Shown here in pieces: positions 24,306 to 36,600 of a stretch of 64,000 nucleotides of DNA. Position 1 is the stretch's first letter; every line of letters begins with the position of its first letter. Position numbers and translations under genes: made by a program. The notes below the pieces were generated by a model that did not search any database, had not been told where the DNA came from, and saw only the letters and a program-made list of their open reading frames with translations. Source of the stretch: Arbacia lixula (taxonomy: Eukaryota; Echinodermata; Echinoidea; Arbacioida; Arbaciidae); the NCBI GenBank assembly GCA_963669155.1, contig OZ022597.1, positions 8,471,699 to 8,535,698 on the forward strand, in the 5' to 3' direction.

Positions 24306-24563
24306 TTGTGTTCACCACGAAGGTCTATGATTAGACACTTCATATTGTGCCTTCAGCTCTCGCATGCCCTTGCACTGTTGCCTTCATCTCCGTTAGAAAA
24401 CCCACACACACAGCTGAGGACAGCTTTACTCTGTCTGCTCCCAGTAACATTCATCATCCATTGGTGCTAAACTACTGTAAACAACAGGAGAAAAACTCAC
24501 ACTCATTGAGAGTTGTTGCATCCTGAACGTTTAACACTGCGTGCGGGTAGAGACCTGACTAGG
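24306..24563 (+). other. Probable 5' UTR/upstream region of the RING-CH gene
   Basis: It lies directly upstream of the ATG at 24564. An in-frame stop (TGA, 24507) precedes the ATG, so no N-terminal extension within this exon starts further upstream. No TATA box or initiator was recognised. Further non-coding exons upstream are possible. Confidence 0.4.
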
Positions 24564-24738
24564 ATGGATTGCTCCGTGGATGATTTGGTGATGCGGTTGA
24601 AGGGCGTGGTGGCGGAGACCGGTGATTTGGGGACCACCGGGAGGCCGATTGGGGGCCGGCTAACACAGACCGGTGGGGAGGTGGAGACCCTGCTCTCAAG
24701 CATCCTGAAGTCTCAGAGGGACTCCCAGCAAGAGGAAG
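24564..24738 (+). CDS. RING-CH gene coding exon 1
   Basis: It begins at ATG in the context CTAGGATGG and encodes residues 1-58 (MDCSVDDLVMRLKGVVAETG...ETLLSSILKSQRDSQQEE), ending with donor GTATGTAA in phase 1. A longer ORF upstream would need a non-ATG start and is not used. GC content is well above that of the flanking DNA. Confidence 0.85.
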
Positions 24739-27700
24739 GTATGTAACCACTCAACCAAGTCCAACAAACAATTTTTGGGCCCCGTGTCACAAAGAGCGAG
24801 GTGCAATAGATAACTTTGAAATCTATTACAAAGTTGCTATCTATTGCAACTCACAGTAGCTGATACATGTATCTGTTGCTTATGTCCAATCCTACATGAT
24901 TTTGCAATCAATGTACAGTAGTTATGCTTCCGCCACGAAGTGGCCGGAGGCATTATGTTTTCGGGTTGTCCGTCCGTCCGTCCGTCCGTCCGTCCGTCCG
25001 TCCGTAAGTCAGTCCGTCCGTCCGTCCGTCCGTCCGTCCGTCCGTCCGTCCGTCCGTCCCGTCCGTCCCGAATCCGTTTAGGCAATATCTTGAGAACCGT
25101 TAACCAGATTTGCTTCAAACTTGGTACATATATGTATTGCATGACACTAATGAAGCGTGTAAAATTGGGGTCAAACCTGATTGAGGTCAAAGGTCAAAGG
25201 TCAATGAACTTTGTAAAAATTGCCCAAAAATGACCTTTTCCACAATAAATCCAAATCCAAGCATGCAATTGTCATTAAACATGGTACAAAGATGGATCAC
25301 TACTTGGAGATAGACTGGTGACATTTTTGGTAAAATTCCTGAAAGGTCAGAGGTCAAAGGTCAATGAAATTTGTGAAAATTTGCCAAAAATTGACCTTTT
25401 TCACAATAAATCCAAATCCAAGGATGCAATTCTCATTAAACATGGTACAAAGATAGATCACTACTTGGGGATAGACTGGTGACATTTTTGGTAAAATTCC
25501 TGAAAGTTCAGAGGTCAAAGGTCAATGAACTTTGCCAGAATTGGCTAGAAATTGCCCCAAACTTTAAATTTTTCACAATAAATCCAAATCCAATGGTGCA
25601 ATTCCAACCAAACATAGTGAAACGATGGATCACTACTTGGGGGTAGACTGGTGATATTGTTGGTGAAATTGCTGGAAGGTCAGAGGTCAAAGGTCAATGA
25701 ACTTTGCAAAAATTGATATTTTTCACAATAAACCCAAGTCCAAATCCAATAGCGCATCTAACCAAACATGGTACGAGATGTATCACTTCATGGAGGTAGA
25801 CTGGTGAAAGTTTGGGTAAAACTCCTGAAGGTTCAAAGGTCAAAGGTCAATGAACTTTGCCAAAAAATAGCTAAAAATTGCCCCTAAAGTGATAATTTTC
25901 AAAATATATCCAGATCCAATGGAGCAATACTAACCAAACATGGTGCAAAGATGGATCACTACTAGACTGATGACATTTTTGGTGACATTTCTCAAAGGTC
26001 AGGGATCAAAGGTCACTGAACTTTGCCAAAAATTGGCTAAAAATTGCCCCCAAATAGATATTTTTCACATTGAATCCAATACTAATGATTCAATTCAAAC
26101 CAAACATAGTACAGAGATGTATCACTTCATTGAGGTAGACTGGTGAAGTTTGGGTAAAATTCCTGAAAGATCAAAGGTCAATGAACTTTACCCAAAATTG
26201 GCTAATTTTAAACAAACTTTATACAAGGATGGATTTAGACATACTGGTTAGATTGGAAGGCAAAGAAGTAAGAGGTCAAAAGTCAATGAACATTGCCAAA
26301 CTTGGCTAAACTTGAAAAAGCAGAATGTGATATTTTCATTTCACATAGGAGCAATGGTGCATTGCCCACCAAACATATACATTTTCTGAGAATAGCAAAG
26401 AGGCGGAGGCATATTTATCGACTGCGTGGCAGTCGAATTGCTCTAGTTAACAATAAATTCAAACAAGGGCCGCAGTTTTAAACCGTGGTATATTTTGTCC
26501 AGCCCAGCATGCAACACGATGCTTTAGCCTAGTAAAAAGCATCATGTTTCATGCTGAACTGGACAAAATATACCCCAATTTAAAACTGCGGCCCTTCCCT
26601 TTCTTCCCTTTCCCTTTCCTACATGTATGCCAATTCCTTTGAGCTGTAGTGTATGTACAATCAATGTCAATTGCAAGTTACATGGAAGATCAATATCGAT
26701 CGCAGGTTCTTCGTGATACAGATTTATGATAGATACTGTAAATCAGTTGTACAATTCATCAAGTTATTGTGTGATAACTCATACAGTAGCCCTTTGTCCC
26801 TGATCTGTGTTGTTTTTACTCTGTAACAATTGTTACAGGCAGGGTTTCATACTTGGTTTCTGTAAAACGGGGTTTACGGAAGGCCCGTTTTATTTCTTAA
26901 TTTTAGAGTTCTCATTTGGGTACATGCATGTGTGCACCTGAAGGATGCTAGTGTTGAGCCTAAGTAAGGGGTCATATAAAAAGCCAGCAAAACTGTTCCT
27001 CCATCAGCAGGTTTGGATTACATTATTTTTAAAATAATGTTTAGTTAACTTAATTCCTTCTTGGTATCCTGAAATCTAACGAGAACCGACCCATGTTTAC
27101 GGCTGAATTACCCTTACCTTTTCAAACGTACATGTAGGTGCCACCTTTTTCAAGAAAATGCAGGTTCAGTGTTACACATTTAGTGTGCCACATGTGACCT
27201 TTTCACAAATGATAAACTTGTACACACAATCTCCATAGAACAGCAATTTATCTGGCACGGAAAGGGTTAAAAAAAATCTTAACATTGAGTAAGTCAGGGT
27301 AAAGACTGTGGTGGATTATATCCATACTTAGCATTTTTCATTATACATGTAACTCTGGTGAGTTGTAATCTAATGGATATTAAAGTGGATTAACAATTTA
27401 GCCTAGAATATAGGCTATATTACTAGCCACTTAATCCTTTTAATTTGTTTTCCAGTCACGTGGGCATCATAAATAAAAATGAAGATTTTTTTTTTCTGAA
27501 TGTGTACGGTACTTTTAAAACCTGGACTGACTAGCGTCATGAAACAAATATCCTACTGTGCATTACCCCTAACCCTATGAGAGAAAAAAAAAGAAAGCTA
27601 ATGAACACGCGATTGCAACTTCAAGCTACCAGTAGTTTCTCGGATCAGCAAACTAGCTCACCTTTTTGTCAGATCGGGCTAATGCAGATGCACCTACAGT

Positions 27701-30700
27701 TGAGGCGAAAAGTTTACATACACCCATGGAATTCAGTGAAATTTGCTCTCTTGCCAAACATCGTAATATTTACTATACTATCATGACGAATTTGGTATCA
27801 AATGAAAGACCGTATTAAGCTCTTTCATATGATTGGAATGTCGTTGGGATTAAATTATATTTCAGGTGAAATTTTCTTTGAAGAAAAAAAAGAAATATTC
27901 ATGCCAAATGTATTCTATTGTTTGTTATTATATTTTCAAACATCGTTTCATAGAAATATATAAATGTCAAATCTACGATTTATATCAGGGTGCTACATAA
28001 CTTTTTTTTAGCACTGGCCCGTTCGGGCAAGCAGATTTTGAAAAAATGAAAAATCACTTGCCCGAAATGAAATTTCACTTGCCCGGAAAGAAAACACATT
28101 AATGCTACATTTCTTACATAAAATTCAATTTAACTATTTTATGGGCCGTATACATAAACCTATACACTCACAATAAATAAAAACACACACAGACCACTGT
28201 TTCCTGGTAACAAAACACTTATGCTTTAATATGTTCTTGTTTTTGAATCGAACATGAAGAAGATTGTTTAGCCTTTTATGATTACAAAATAGGAAAACTT
28301 GCATTTTGATTAGCTATTAACTAGCTGTAATAATCTGCTTGCCCGATTCGGGCCAGTACTTTCCCCACAATCATCAAAATAGCTTGCCCCAACGGGATTT
28401 TCACTGGCCCCGGGCCATCGGGCAAGCGCTTATGTAGCACGCTGTATATTACATTTTCCATCATGATATGACACCATCGAACAAAAAAGCGTAATCTGAA
28501 ATGTGTGTGTTGAGAAGTAACTAGCACAAATATGAAATGTTTTTGCCAAGTTTTTTTTTTATATGTCTAAAATATGAAGATTTTTTTTGGAAAAATGACA
28601 CCTAAATATTTTTCAGCTCCTGATGACAAGGCAATGTGATGAAGGGGCATGACAGACTTATTTGTTTGATATCAAATTCATCGTGATAGCACAAATATTT
28701 TATAAGATACAGTACATTTTATGATGTTTAGCAAGTGTCATCTTATCTTTGAATTTCCTGGGTGTATACAAAACTTCTGGCCTCAACTGACATGTAGTTA
28801 CATGTACTTCCATTGACTATCCACCCCACCCACACCCCCTTCCCTAAGTAGTCACATAATCCCTGAAGGAAACCAAAAGAGCTGTGATTGTTTGTTCAGA
28901 GTCTGGTTGGTGAATTGCTATTGTCATTGGCCCTATTAAAGAGTATTATGTCTGGGAAGAGGATTAGGTAAGGGATATCATTTAAGGAGCTTGTCAGCAG
29001 CAGCTGTTAACAGGTTGAATGGATTACAGTACAGTATTGAGATTATAAAGGCTTTAGAGGAAGTGGTTAGCTCAAGGACAATATTGTTTTGGACAACCGT
29101 TCTAGGGTACAATATACATGTTGTGTGTGTAGATGTACACTCACTGTGTTCAAGTACACATTTGTGTTCCTGTAACACTTGTGGAACCTGGAACTTATTA
29201 AAGGGAATATAAAACCCTTTAAGCAAGTTGATTTCATTATTGCAAAATGAGAGTTTGAAGCAGATCCAGATGCATTTTCAGGGTACTTTATACATGCTGC
29301 ACATGCACTGTGCATGTACAGAATGTACTTATTAATCGTAAGTGTCTTGTGTACGGTAGATTGACCCATGCCTACATTAGTATGATACAGTGTAGGTACA
29401 TCGACCCTTTGCGTGCCAGGCAAACTTTGCTCTTTGGGAGTTGTGTGTGTTACTTTTGTGCATCAATGGTGCTTACAGAGTTAAATCATGGTACTGCTTG
29501 TTTGGAACTTGTATTGAAACAGGTACACACTTACAATCCTCCACTCCTTTCCTCTCCTATAAACTCCTCTCCTACTAACTCCTATCCTCCGTGAACCCCC
29601 TTCCCCTCATCTTCACCCCTTTCTTGCCCCTCCCCTGCTTATAACCGTCCCCTTCCCCTCCTGTTCATCCCTCCCCACCCCTCCTCTTACTCCCTTCCAT
29701 CTCCCTCTCCTCCCTTGCCCCTCATAACTCATATCCTGCCCCTCCCCTTGTCAAAACCCTGCCCTTCCCATCTGTGAACCCCTCCCTCCCCACCGGGTCT
29801 CCTCTTTTCCCCTTTCATCCTCGTCCCCTTCCCCACCCCTATCCTGCCCATTGCCTTCTTCAACCCCTTCCCCTCCTGCTACATGTAACTCCTACATGTA
29901 TCTTCCCCTACCCCTTATTTAAACCTCCTCCCCTTATCCAAATCTTCTCCCCTTACTTAAACTCCCACTCCCTTTACTTAAACCTCTCCTCCCCTTATTT
30001 AAACCTCTCCTTCCCCTTATTTAAGCCTTCCGCTCCCCTTACTTAAACCTCCTCCTCCCCTTACTTAAACATAAACATCACGTTTCCCGTACATAAACCT
30101 TCTACTCTCCTCACTTTACCCCCCCCCCCCCACACTTTCCCTTACATGAATACCTCTCCCACCTGCTCTTAGCCTTTGGTCGAGTCCTCACTCGCCGAAC
30201 AAGGTTTGAAAAAAGACTAAAGCAGTGTGCGTTTACGGTAGTGATCGCGCGAGCGAGCTGCTTTGGCAGCGAGGCCTTTGCTAACTTGAAAAGCTCATTA
30301 TATATTTGCATATGTACGAGGGTATTACATATGCAGCAGCTATTGACGATCGCGACCAATCGTAATTGTTTTCATCGTGATGTTTTACGTAGATTCGTTC
30401 ATTGTATAGTGGGGGTGTTGTTATTATAATGTACTTAATAATCAATTAATTCTGGTACAAATCTCAATAGAACATAAATTTATTACCTAAATATATCTAA
30501 AGTCTGACTAACGTATTCATAAATTTATTATCTAGATAACTTTGGAAAAAAATATTCTCCTTAGTTTTTCCTTCTACCCTGCGTATAATGGATCACTTCA
30601 ATTGACAGAGCAGCGCGACTGCAAGTAGTACCTCCCGCAGAAGTCCGGCCAGTTTCGCCAGGGAATGCCGATGGGATTTGTGTGCTTGCAGCACTGGCAG

Positions 30701-33608
30701 CGACAGTTGCTGTGCGTACAAAGTCCTTGCACAGCGGAATGGCTTGAAAAATTGCAGATTTGCCATAGCCAGTTGGAAGATTGACAAAAACATCTTCACC
30801 TTTCAATGCTGATCGTATAGCTTTCGTCTGCAAATTCTTGATATTTGACAATTTTAACCTTCCAGCTGCATATTCAATGCTTTTTGATACGATGTCTTCT
30901 TCAAATTCGCCGCCAGCCATGTTTGTTTTTCGAGCGAGCAAAGATAATCGATCAATCAAGGCTGAATTCATGCATATTCATGATTTTACTCAAATAGTCT
31001 ACTCTGATTGGTTTATTGGATTAGAAGGTGTGGTTTGGCTGGCTTCCTGGCGAAGCTCCTTTGCATCTCATTATCTACCGATTTGGTAGCGGACGTATAA
31101 TACGAAACGAAAGAATTAAACTGCAAGTTCGTAAAGGCCTCGGCGCTGAAGCGCCTCGCTTGATAGTCTTATGTATGCAGACTCGTTCGGCACATTTTGG
31201 GGTATAACAGCACCGAATGCCTTGGCTAAAGGCTAACCTGCTCTATAACCCTGCACCCGCAATCATTCCTGTGAACAACCCTCCTTGCCCCATTCACACT
31301 ATGTCCTTTATCACATGTATAACTTTCTGACATGTGTACAGATTCTGAAGGGGGTGCCATGTGCAAGCAGCAGGCAGCCGTGGATGAAGTGTTGTACCAG
31401 GCAATGGCACGCCTTGAGACAGAGCTCAACAAGAGGGAGAGAGATGTCACAGAGGAAACAGAAATAGAGGTATGTATGAAAATAGTCTAGTCAGCACCCA
31501 TAGTACATGTAAATGTTAGATGTTTTCAGAAAAAGCTGAAGAAAAAACTTGATTGTGCTGAAATCTGTAAAGTGTAAAGTAACAATACAGCTGTAAATGA
31601 TTGACAGTATTTGTCCAATTTCCCCACATTTTAATTAGGTCAACTTTCCTTAGATGTTGGATGTATCGGTGATGTATTATTACACAAGTACCGGTATCAT
31701 TCTAATTGTAAAGTTCTATGAACAAACAACAGATATATTTTTTCAGGAAACTTGTTGTTTGGATAGTTTCAAATAGTTTATCAGAAAAATGGAAAAGAAA
31801 TATGGAATAAGGTTACAGAAATATTCCTTCCTTTTCAGTTTATATTTCATCTTCCTTCTAACGTGGGTGTTATTATGTAGACTGTTAGTTGTGCTTGAAT
31901 GATCAAGGTGTAGGGTTTTATTTTTATCGACAGTTTTGTTAGATGAAGCTTTCATTTTTACTGAGGTCATCGATTGGATAGTCTGACGACTGCCACAGAA
32001 ACATAATAAAAAAAGAGAGAAAAGAAAAATGCTGAATATGGTAATATATCAGTCAGGACATGTCGATGTGTCTGCATCAGCATGAAGCTGACAAAAAAAA
32101 ATCATAATCTGTGAAATGAACCGGAACGTTTATGGCATCTTCATCAGACTGAAGTAAGCAGCACGCAACGCTGATTAGCCTTCAGTTGCTCCTAAAAACA
32201 TTAATGTTGTAAAGTGCCCACTTAGGTGGAGCAAGCTCGCAAACTTTGGCTAGATTTGGGGCTGATGGAGGCTGTCAATCTAGCTAAAAACTAATACATC
32301 GTAGCTACATGACTTAATTCTGGCGGATGGAGACAAAATTAGCTGGCTATTTTGTGATCTGGGCATCTGGCTATCTAACCTGATCACAAAATCGCTAGCT
32401 AGTCTGCCATTTCAGGTTGGTGAAGCGCTAGAATAAACATGCTGGTGTGTGTTTACATCTTCTGGTGTGGGTGTGGGCATTGATCACACTGTTTGTCACA
32501 CAGTAGGAAATCATATCAGCTCTTGTAGCCGTATTGTCGCAGTTGTCATACATGTATTATGACATCGTTAGGTCCAAATTGAATTATAGTAGGATATCAA
32601 ATGTCTTGTTGAGGTTGAATGTAGGGCGGGTCACTAACAGAGGGTGATTTGAATTCATGGAATATGATGTACATGTACAAGAGAGGATAAAGTGTGCATC
32701 TAATGTAGTTGTCTGTGCATAGGCACTACATGTATATTGTATCTCAAAATGGTAAATGTGTAGTACTGTGTCTGTAAGATCACACTTCTACCTACACTGT
32801 TATTTGAAAATTGTCCAGGGCCCCCGTAACATAAAGGTTTGCAATCAGTCGCAAAATGGCAATAGCCAATCAACACCATTGTCACATGAGCTTTGTGTTC
32901 AAAAGACTGACCAGTTACCAATCAGAATTTGTCTTTCAAATTTACAATTGATCACAAACCTTTATTTTACAGGGCCAAGGTGGTAGATCTGAGTTGCACA
33001 TGTTCTGTACATGGTGTACATACTGTATGAGAAGTCATGTACATGTAGTCTCAATATTTAAGACTTTTTGACCAACGTACATGTACCAGTGTCTGTGCCC
33101 GCAAACAACTAATATCTTCTGTTTGTAGACACTTGGTTTTTACATACATAAACTGATATTCCCTCTCTTGACATTGTGATTGTTACAGCATGAATGTTTA
33201 TTTTTCCCAGAGTTTTCTGAAATGTCTTTTTGCCTTTCTAATGGTAATGTCAGTTCTCTGAATGTATTTTGTCTTCATGGTAGATGAATACTTTTTATCA
33301 GTCCTGTTGTTTCTTTTAACTAAGTTACGCACAACTCTATGCATGACTGGTGACCTGGGAAGTTTCACCAAGCTGTTCTTAAGCTAACAACTTTACGCAC
33401 GACTGGTGATCCTTTCATGTGCTAAATGAGATTCTCGATGATATTGATTCCCATCAGCTAAAGTTCAAATCTGACGTTTATGTTGTTAACAAGTTTGAAA
33501 ATAATGCTATGACTTGTCAAATTTGATTATGCTTTTTAATTTACAATCAATCCATCTGTAGTTTTTATTTGAACAGTGGTTTAATATTTTCTACCCAATT
33601 ATCTCCCT

Positions 33609-33647
<39 letters not shown>

Positions 33648-36600
33648 TTCTCTCTTTGTCTCTCTCTCCGTGAAGGTCAACCTTCTTGCGAGATTGGAGC
33701 AGGTTCTGGAGTACTGTGCTTATCGCCTTGGCAACAAGATGATCTCTCTTGAAGTGCTTCTTCTCCTGTCAGTAGTGCTGGACCCCAATGCAAGGTACAT
33801 TAATCATTATAAGTAGTGACAAATGAGGGATCTGAGGGCAATTTAAATGAAATCTGGCCATAACGATGACAGCAGACCTGAGCCCCGTTGCGTGAAAGGT
33901 ACCATTAATGGTAACTCTCGATCAGTGGTAACTACCGTGGTAACATTGGGTAACAGCCAATCACATTCAAAGTTTCCATAGAAGTTGCCATTGGTAGCGA
34001 AGTCACCACCAATGGTAACTTTTTTGATGGAAACCTTGAATATCATTGGCTGTCAAGCTTTATTTTTATGTTGCCATGGGAGTTACCATTGATGTCAGAG
34101 TTACAGAGTTAATGATTAGTTTTATGCAACCTTGAATTTCATTGCCTGTCATGCGATGTCACCATAGTAGTTACCATTGATGGCAGAGTTACCATTTATG
34201 ATTAGTTTTATGCAATGGGGGCCTGTTCTGCTATGTGATGGCCCTTAATGATTACCACCTCTAACCTTTACCTAACGTAATGGCACATTCAGCTAGGACA
34301 AATTATGCAGAGTTTTCTTGTGGATGCGACAAGGAAATATGCGGAATTCAGTACAGCTATTGGAGACAATCGTTTAGGGAAACACTAATGGAATGCACCA
34401 GTGCAGAAACCGGGTCACCCGCGCTTACAAGCTGTGCCTGGACTCCCTAGTGAAGTCATTATGTGGAGAGTGAGAGTCTGTAGTGGGTGTGATACTCATT
34501 AAGGCCATCTTCTTTATATAGTGGACTGTAGATGCAAATTAACGCACTAATTTCTGATCTGGCTAGTAAGCAACACGAGAAAAAAAGCACACAACAGTGA
34601 TTAGCGACCATCTGTAGAGAAAGGCCACATTTTTTGTGTCACTTCAGCAATGTTACTCATTAAAAATATGAAGTATTGAAGTCACCTGTACACATGTACA
34701 TAAATACTTGTACATGTACCAGCTACTATCAAAAAGAGATGGTATTTCTTACTTCCTAGGGGCAAAGAGGTACGCTTTTGGTTTGGAAATCCCTTTAAAA
34801 AGTCCTGAGCTACATGTTGTGGTTTGCAAAATAAATGTAGCACACAGGTTTGGGGTGCGTCGTTACTTGACCTAAATCACTTCTAAAGATTTCCTGATTG
34901 TAAAAGTCTTCCGCAGCAGTCGGCAGGTACCATGCTGCATTAGCTGGAGGCATTCTACTGTGTTGACATGAACGTGCAAAATAACATGCTATTTCCTTGT
35001 TTCGGGCTATTGCAGACGCAATTGCGATTTCAACTTCGGGCTAATTTCCCTGATCAGAAAATACCTCCACAGCATCAGTCCACAGCTGACCAAAGAAAAC
35101 ACATCATTTTCTGTTGTAGGAAATTAGCCCGAAGTTCAAATTGCGTCTACCTTAGACTGATGGAAACAAGCAAAAAAAAAACATGTACAGTGAAACCTGT
35201 CTATAGTTGCCACCCAAGGGAAACAAAAAAGTGTAGCGTTTATAGCCAGGTGGCTACTATAGACAGGTTCTTTAGCACATGATCTCTCTCTGGGGGAATT
35301 ATTTTAGTGGCCACTATAGACAGGTGAGCTGCTATAGACAGGTGGCCGCTAAGACAGATTTGACTGTATGTGTGACCCTAATGTAATGTGGATCCAGCTA
35401 CATGTATTATGTTGATGACGCAAGTACCTGTAGGTCACTTGATTCACATACCTGTTGTGTGGGATCAATGAAGGATGTGTAGCAACAGGTGCCATACTTC
35501 CATGTATGTCACTCATTGATGACTTAATTGACGGCTTAATATCAAGGTGAGATGTAATGTATAAAACATGTACATGTAGACAAGTACAGTGTATGTACAG
35601 GTGTACAGATGTATACAATGTATCTGTGGGAAAATATTGTAGCTTAATCTGAGAGGTTCTGATCAGCCAATCTGGTTATGTTGGGAGAGATGTCTTTATG
35701 TTAAAAGTGCAAATGTACATAGACATGAAGTTGAAGCATCACATGGTAAAATACTGTATGTACAATTTGCATGTACAGTACAATGTATAGTACTAGACAT
35801 GGAGTTGAAGCATCACATGGCACAATACTGTATACATACACTCTACGTACAATGTGCATAGTACAGTGGGTTGTGCTCCCTTATCCCCTTCCCTTTCCAT
35901 TTCCAGTACACCTGTACACGTACATGTACATGTAACTAATGTGCATTGTACATGTACATGTTATGTACACGTAGGAATAAAGCATTAATATGGCAACTCT
36001 CCCGCACACAATATGTAGATGTACATTGCATTCTTGCATACATTTACTGTAGATGTTACCACCAATACCCATGCAATATTTTCTTCTGTGTGTACCGTAC
36101 ATGTACTGCTTATCAACAAGTACAATTAGCTACATAACATGTACATGTAGATTGTGGTGTTCAGCCCTAAGCTTCATGTAAATCAAGGAATTATTATTGA
36201 AAATGTTATAGACCAGTTTACTAACATATTCAAATTTTATGCATACCAGTTTAACAAAGGTTGCCCCTGACAACCGGAAAGCTTGCCAGATTTTTGCCCG
36301 ACATAGCTACAACTAGTGTATGCAAAGTGGATTCCAAGTACTGAAATACCATTGTTAGGTACGGGTTAATGGAATAGCTCGTTACTAGGGAAGAAACATC
36401 CATAAATTTGACTACATTAGTAAACCGGCCTACTGTGTGCAGTAAACACTACACTGGTACCTGCCTGTTCATGTACATGCGTACATGTACAGTGTACTGT
36501 AGGATGTGAAGAGAATGTACATGTACTGTATGACATTATTGGTTCATATCATGCAGTGTTTATAGTGTAACCAGGGATGTGTTAGGAAGGAGGGACAACT

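Larger units (their letters stand above)
24920..26447 (+). mobile_element. Helitron-like non-autonomous element (candidate) with internal satellite
   Basis: The right end has the hallmark of Helitrons: a perfect hairpin CGACTGC-GTG-GCAGTCG (26419-26435), then after 7 nt the terminal CTAG (26443-26446) followed by T. The left part has a subterminal hairpin GCCAC-GAA-GTGGC (24932-24944) and the word CGGAGGCATTATG, which is echoed near the 3' hairpin as CGGAGGCATATT. Between them lie a GTCC microsatellite and a ~160-bp minisatellite, as in DINE/HINE-type elements. No Rep/helicase ORF is present. The exact 5' end is uncertain. It sits in intron 1 of the RING-CH gene. Confidence 0.65.

Noticed and set aside
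24837-25190. Protein of GRTDGRTD / RPSVRPSV repeats
   Set aside because: Translation of the (GTCC)n microsatellite.
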